DNA of 7,997 nucleotides from Bacteroidota bacterium (GTDB lineage: Bacteria; Bacteroidota; Bacteroidia; Flavobacteriales_D; Crocinitomicaceae). A program made the translations under genes and the position numbers. The stretch lies in the NCBI GenBank assembly GCA_016866415.1, contig VGML01000094.1, positions 1-7,997 of the forward strand, read 5' to 3'. Positions 6,996 to 7,997 of the stretch are shown here, one piece after another. Position 1 is the first letter of the stretch. Each line of letters opens with the position of its first letter. The notes below the pieces were generated by a model. It was not told the DNA's origin. It saw nothing but the letters and a program-made list of their open reading frames with translations, and made no database searches.

Positions 6996-7997
6996 TTATT
7001 GTCCAATTAAATTTCTTCCGATACTTGCATAGTAAAATCCGCGTTCATTCATTTCGTCGATTTCGAATAAGTTTCGACCGTCAAAAATTACAGAGTCATT
7101 CATTAAACTTTTGATTCGATTGAAATCGGGATTTCTGAAAATACCCCATTCGGTGCAAATCAGAAGAGCATCTGCATTTTCCAAAGCTGAGTATTCGTTG
7201 TCAGCGTAGTTTATTTTGTCTCCAACAATGGATTTAACGTTAGACATTGCCTCCGGATCGAACGCAGTAACTTGAGCTCCTTCGTTCAGTAAACTTTCAA
7301 TCATATAAAGTGCAGGAGCTTCTCGAATATCATCCGTATCAGGTTTGAATGCAAGTCCCCAAATAGCAATTTTCTTTTCCTTCAAATCTCCTCTGAAGAA
7401 GTTTTTCATCTTTGGAAACAAAACCGTTTTTTGTTCCTCGTTTACTTTCATTACTGCATTTAAAATTTGAAAGTCGAAGCTATTTTCTTTTCCTGATTTT
7501 ACCAATGCTTGAACATCTTTTGGAAAGCATGACCCTCCATAACCAATCCCAGGGAACAAAAATCGTTTTCCAATGCGATTATCCGACCCAATTCCAATTC
7601 GAACTTTGTCCACATCAGCACCAACCAACTCACAGAAATTAGCGATTTCATTCATGAAAGTAATTTTTGTCGCGAGGAATGAATTTGCAGCATATTTGGT
7701 CAACTCTGCAGATTTTTCATCCATACAGTAAATTGGGTTACCCTGACGAACGAATGGTCTGTAAAGACTTTCCATGATTTTTTTCGCTCGGTCATCGCTC
7801 GTTCCAATAACTACACGATCTGGTTTCATGAAGTCATTCACTGCAAGCCCTTCTCTTAAAAATTCCGGGTTTGAAACCACAGCAAAATCCGTTTTTGAAT
7901 TCGCAGCAATTGCAGCATGAACTTTTTCTGCAGTTCCCACGGGAACAGTGCTTTTGTCCACTATCACTTTATAATCCTGCATTATTTGCCCAAGTTG
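6996..7997 (-). CDS. ugd: UDP-glucose 6-dehydrogenase, C-terminal three quarters (5' end outside window)
   Basis: The frame stays open to the right edge, so the gene is cut by the window. The 333 residues present begin with QLGQIMQDYKVIVDKSTVPVGT. ATG at 7982-7980 is internal and not the true start. By comparison with the usual length of about 440 residues, roughly 105 N-terminal residues, including the NAD-binding Rossmann motif, lie outside. Visible landmarks are KSTVPVGT, SNPEFLREG, the helix AELTKYAANSFLATKI, the catalytic Cys in GYGGSCFPKD (Cys 157 of the visible fragment), LAFKPDTDDIREAP and the C-terminal FDGRN. The enzyme oxidises UDP-glucose to UDP-glucuronate with two NAD+. The next gene, one base after the TAA, encodes the UDP-glucuronate decarboxylase, so the pair channels carbon toward UDP-xylose while also supplying glucuronate for polysaccharide. 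Confidence 0.95.
   Translation of the reverse strand, partial: QLGQIMQDYKVIVDKSTVPVGTAEKVHAAIAANSKTDFAVVSNPEFLREGLAVNDFMKPDRVVIGTSDDRAKKIMESLYRPFVRQGNPIYCMDEKSAELTKYAANSFLATKITFMNEIANFCELVGADVDKVRIGIGSDNRIGKRFLFPGIGYGGSCFPKDVQALVKSGKENSFDFQILNAVMKVNEEQKTVLFPKMKNFFRGDLKEKKIAIWGLAFKPDTDDIREAPALYMIESLLNEGAQVTAFDPEAMSNVKSIVGDKINYADNEYSALENADALLICTEWGIFRNPDFNRIKSLMNDSVIFDGRNLFEIDEMNERGFYYASIGRNLIGQ

Larger units (their letters stand above)
1..7997 (-). other. Single co-directional gene string: surface-polysaccharide sugar-nucleotide operon with a phosphatase/SUFU/transporter tail
   Basis: All ten genes face the same way. Junctions from right to left are 1, 1, overlap (TAATG), 5, 2, 4, overlap (GTGA), 16 and overlap (ATGA), where numbers are bases between stop and chosen start. 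No gap could hold a terminator plus a promoter, so a single transcript entering from beyond the right edge is the simplest reading. An internal promoter inside a coding region cannot be excluded. The first seven genes share a polysaccharide theme; the last three do not obviously do so. Confidence 0.75.

Noticed and set aside
7412..7642. Plus-strand 76-codon frame opposite ugd
   Set aside because: It is antisense to conserved ugd sequence, including its catalytic region, and has no family signal.

Overview
The window is AT-rich and almost entirely coding. Every gene lies on the minus strand, so transcription runs from high to low coordinates. Gene junctions are 1-16 bases or short overlaps (ATGA, GTGA, TAATG), most starts lack a clear Shine-Dalgarno sequence, and the protein sequences look like those of Bacteroidota, most likely Flavobacteriales (a Fluviicola-like organism is possible). 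The taxonomic call is an impression from protein style and cannot be proven from the window alone.

Layout in transcription order: (1) UDP-glucose 6-dehydrogenase, cut off at the right edge; (2) UDP-glucuronate decarboxylase (UXS); (3) a left-handed beta-helix N-acetyltransferase of the WbpD/WlbB type; (4) a Gfo/Idh/MocA oxidoreductase of the WlbA/WbpB type; (5) a TviB/WbpO-like UDP-N-acetylhexosamine 6-dehydrogenase; (6) dTDP-glucose 4,6-dehydratase (RfbB); (7) a PHP-type tyrosine-protein phosphatase of the CpsB/CapC/YwqE family; (8) a SixA-like histidine phosphatase; (9) a suppressor-of-fused (SUFU) domain protein; (10) the start of an EamA/DMT-family transporter that runs off the left edge and appears frameshifted after codon 51.

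Genes 1-7 form the sugar-nucleotide end of a surface-polysaccharide (capsule, EPS or O-antigen) operon. Genes 1 and 2 would make UDP-glucuronate and then UDP-xylose. Genes 5, 4 and 3 fit the route from a UDP-N-acetylhexosamine to a diacetamido uronic acid, but the aminotransferase this route needs is not in the window. Gene 6 would start a dTDP-deoxysugar branch whose other enzymes are also not here. Gene 7 would dephosphorylate the tyrosine kinase that controls chain length or export. No glycosyltransferase, flippase, polymerase or Wzc kinase is in view; they would have to lie outside.

Genes 8-10 are a functionally different tail, tied to the operon by 4-base overlaps and a 16-base gap. No RNA gene, CRISPR array, mobile element, terminator or convincing promoter was found, and no gene-free stretch approaches 300 bases. 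I see no clearly new system. The most notable points are the transporter hidden at the left edge with its apparent one-base deletion, and the SixA/SUFU/transporter tail coupled to a polysaccharide operon.
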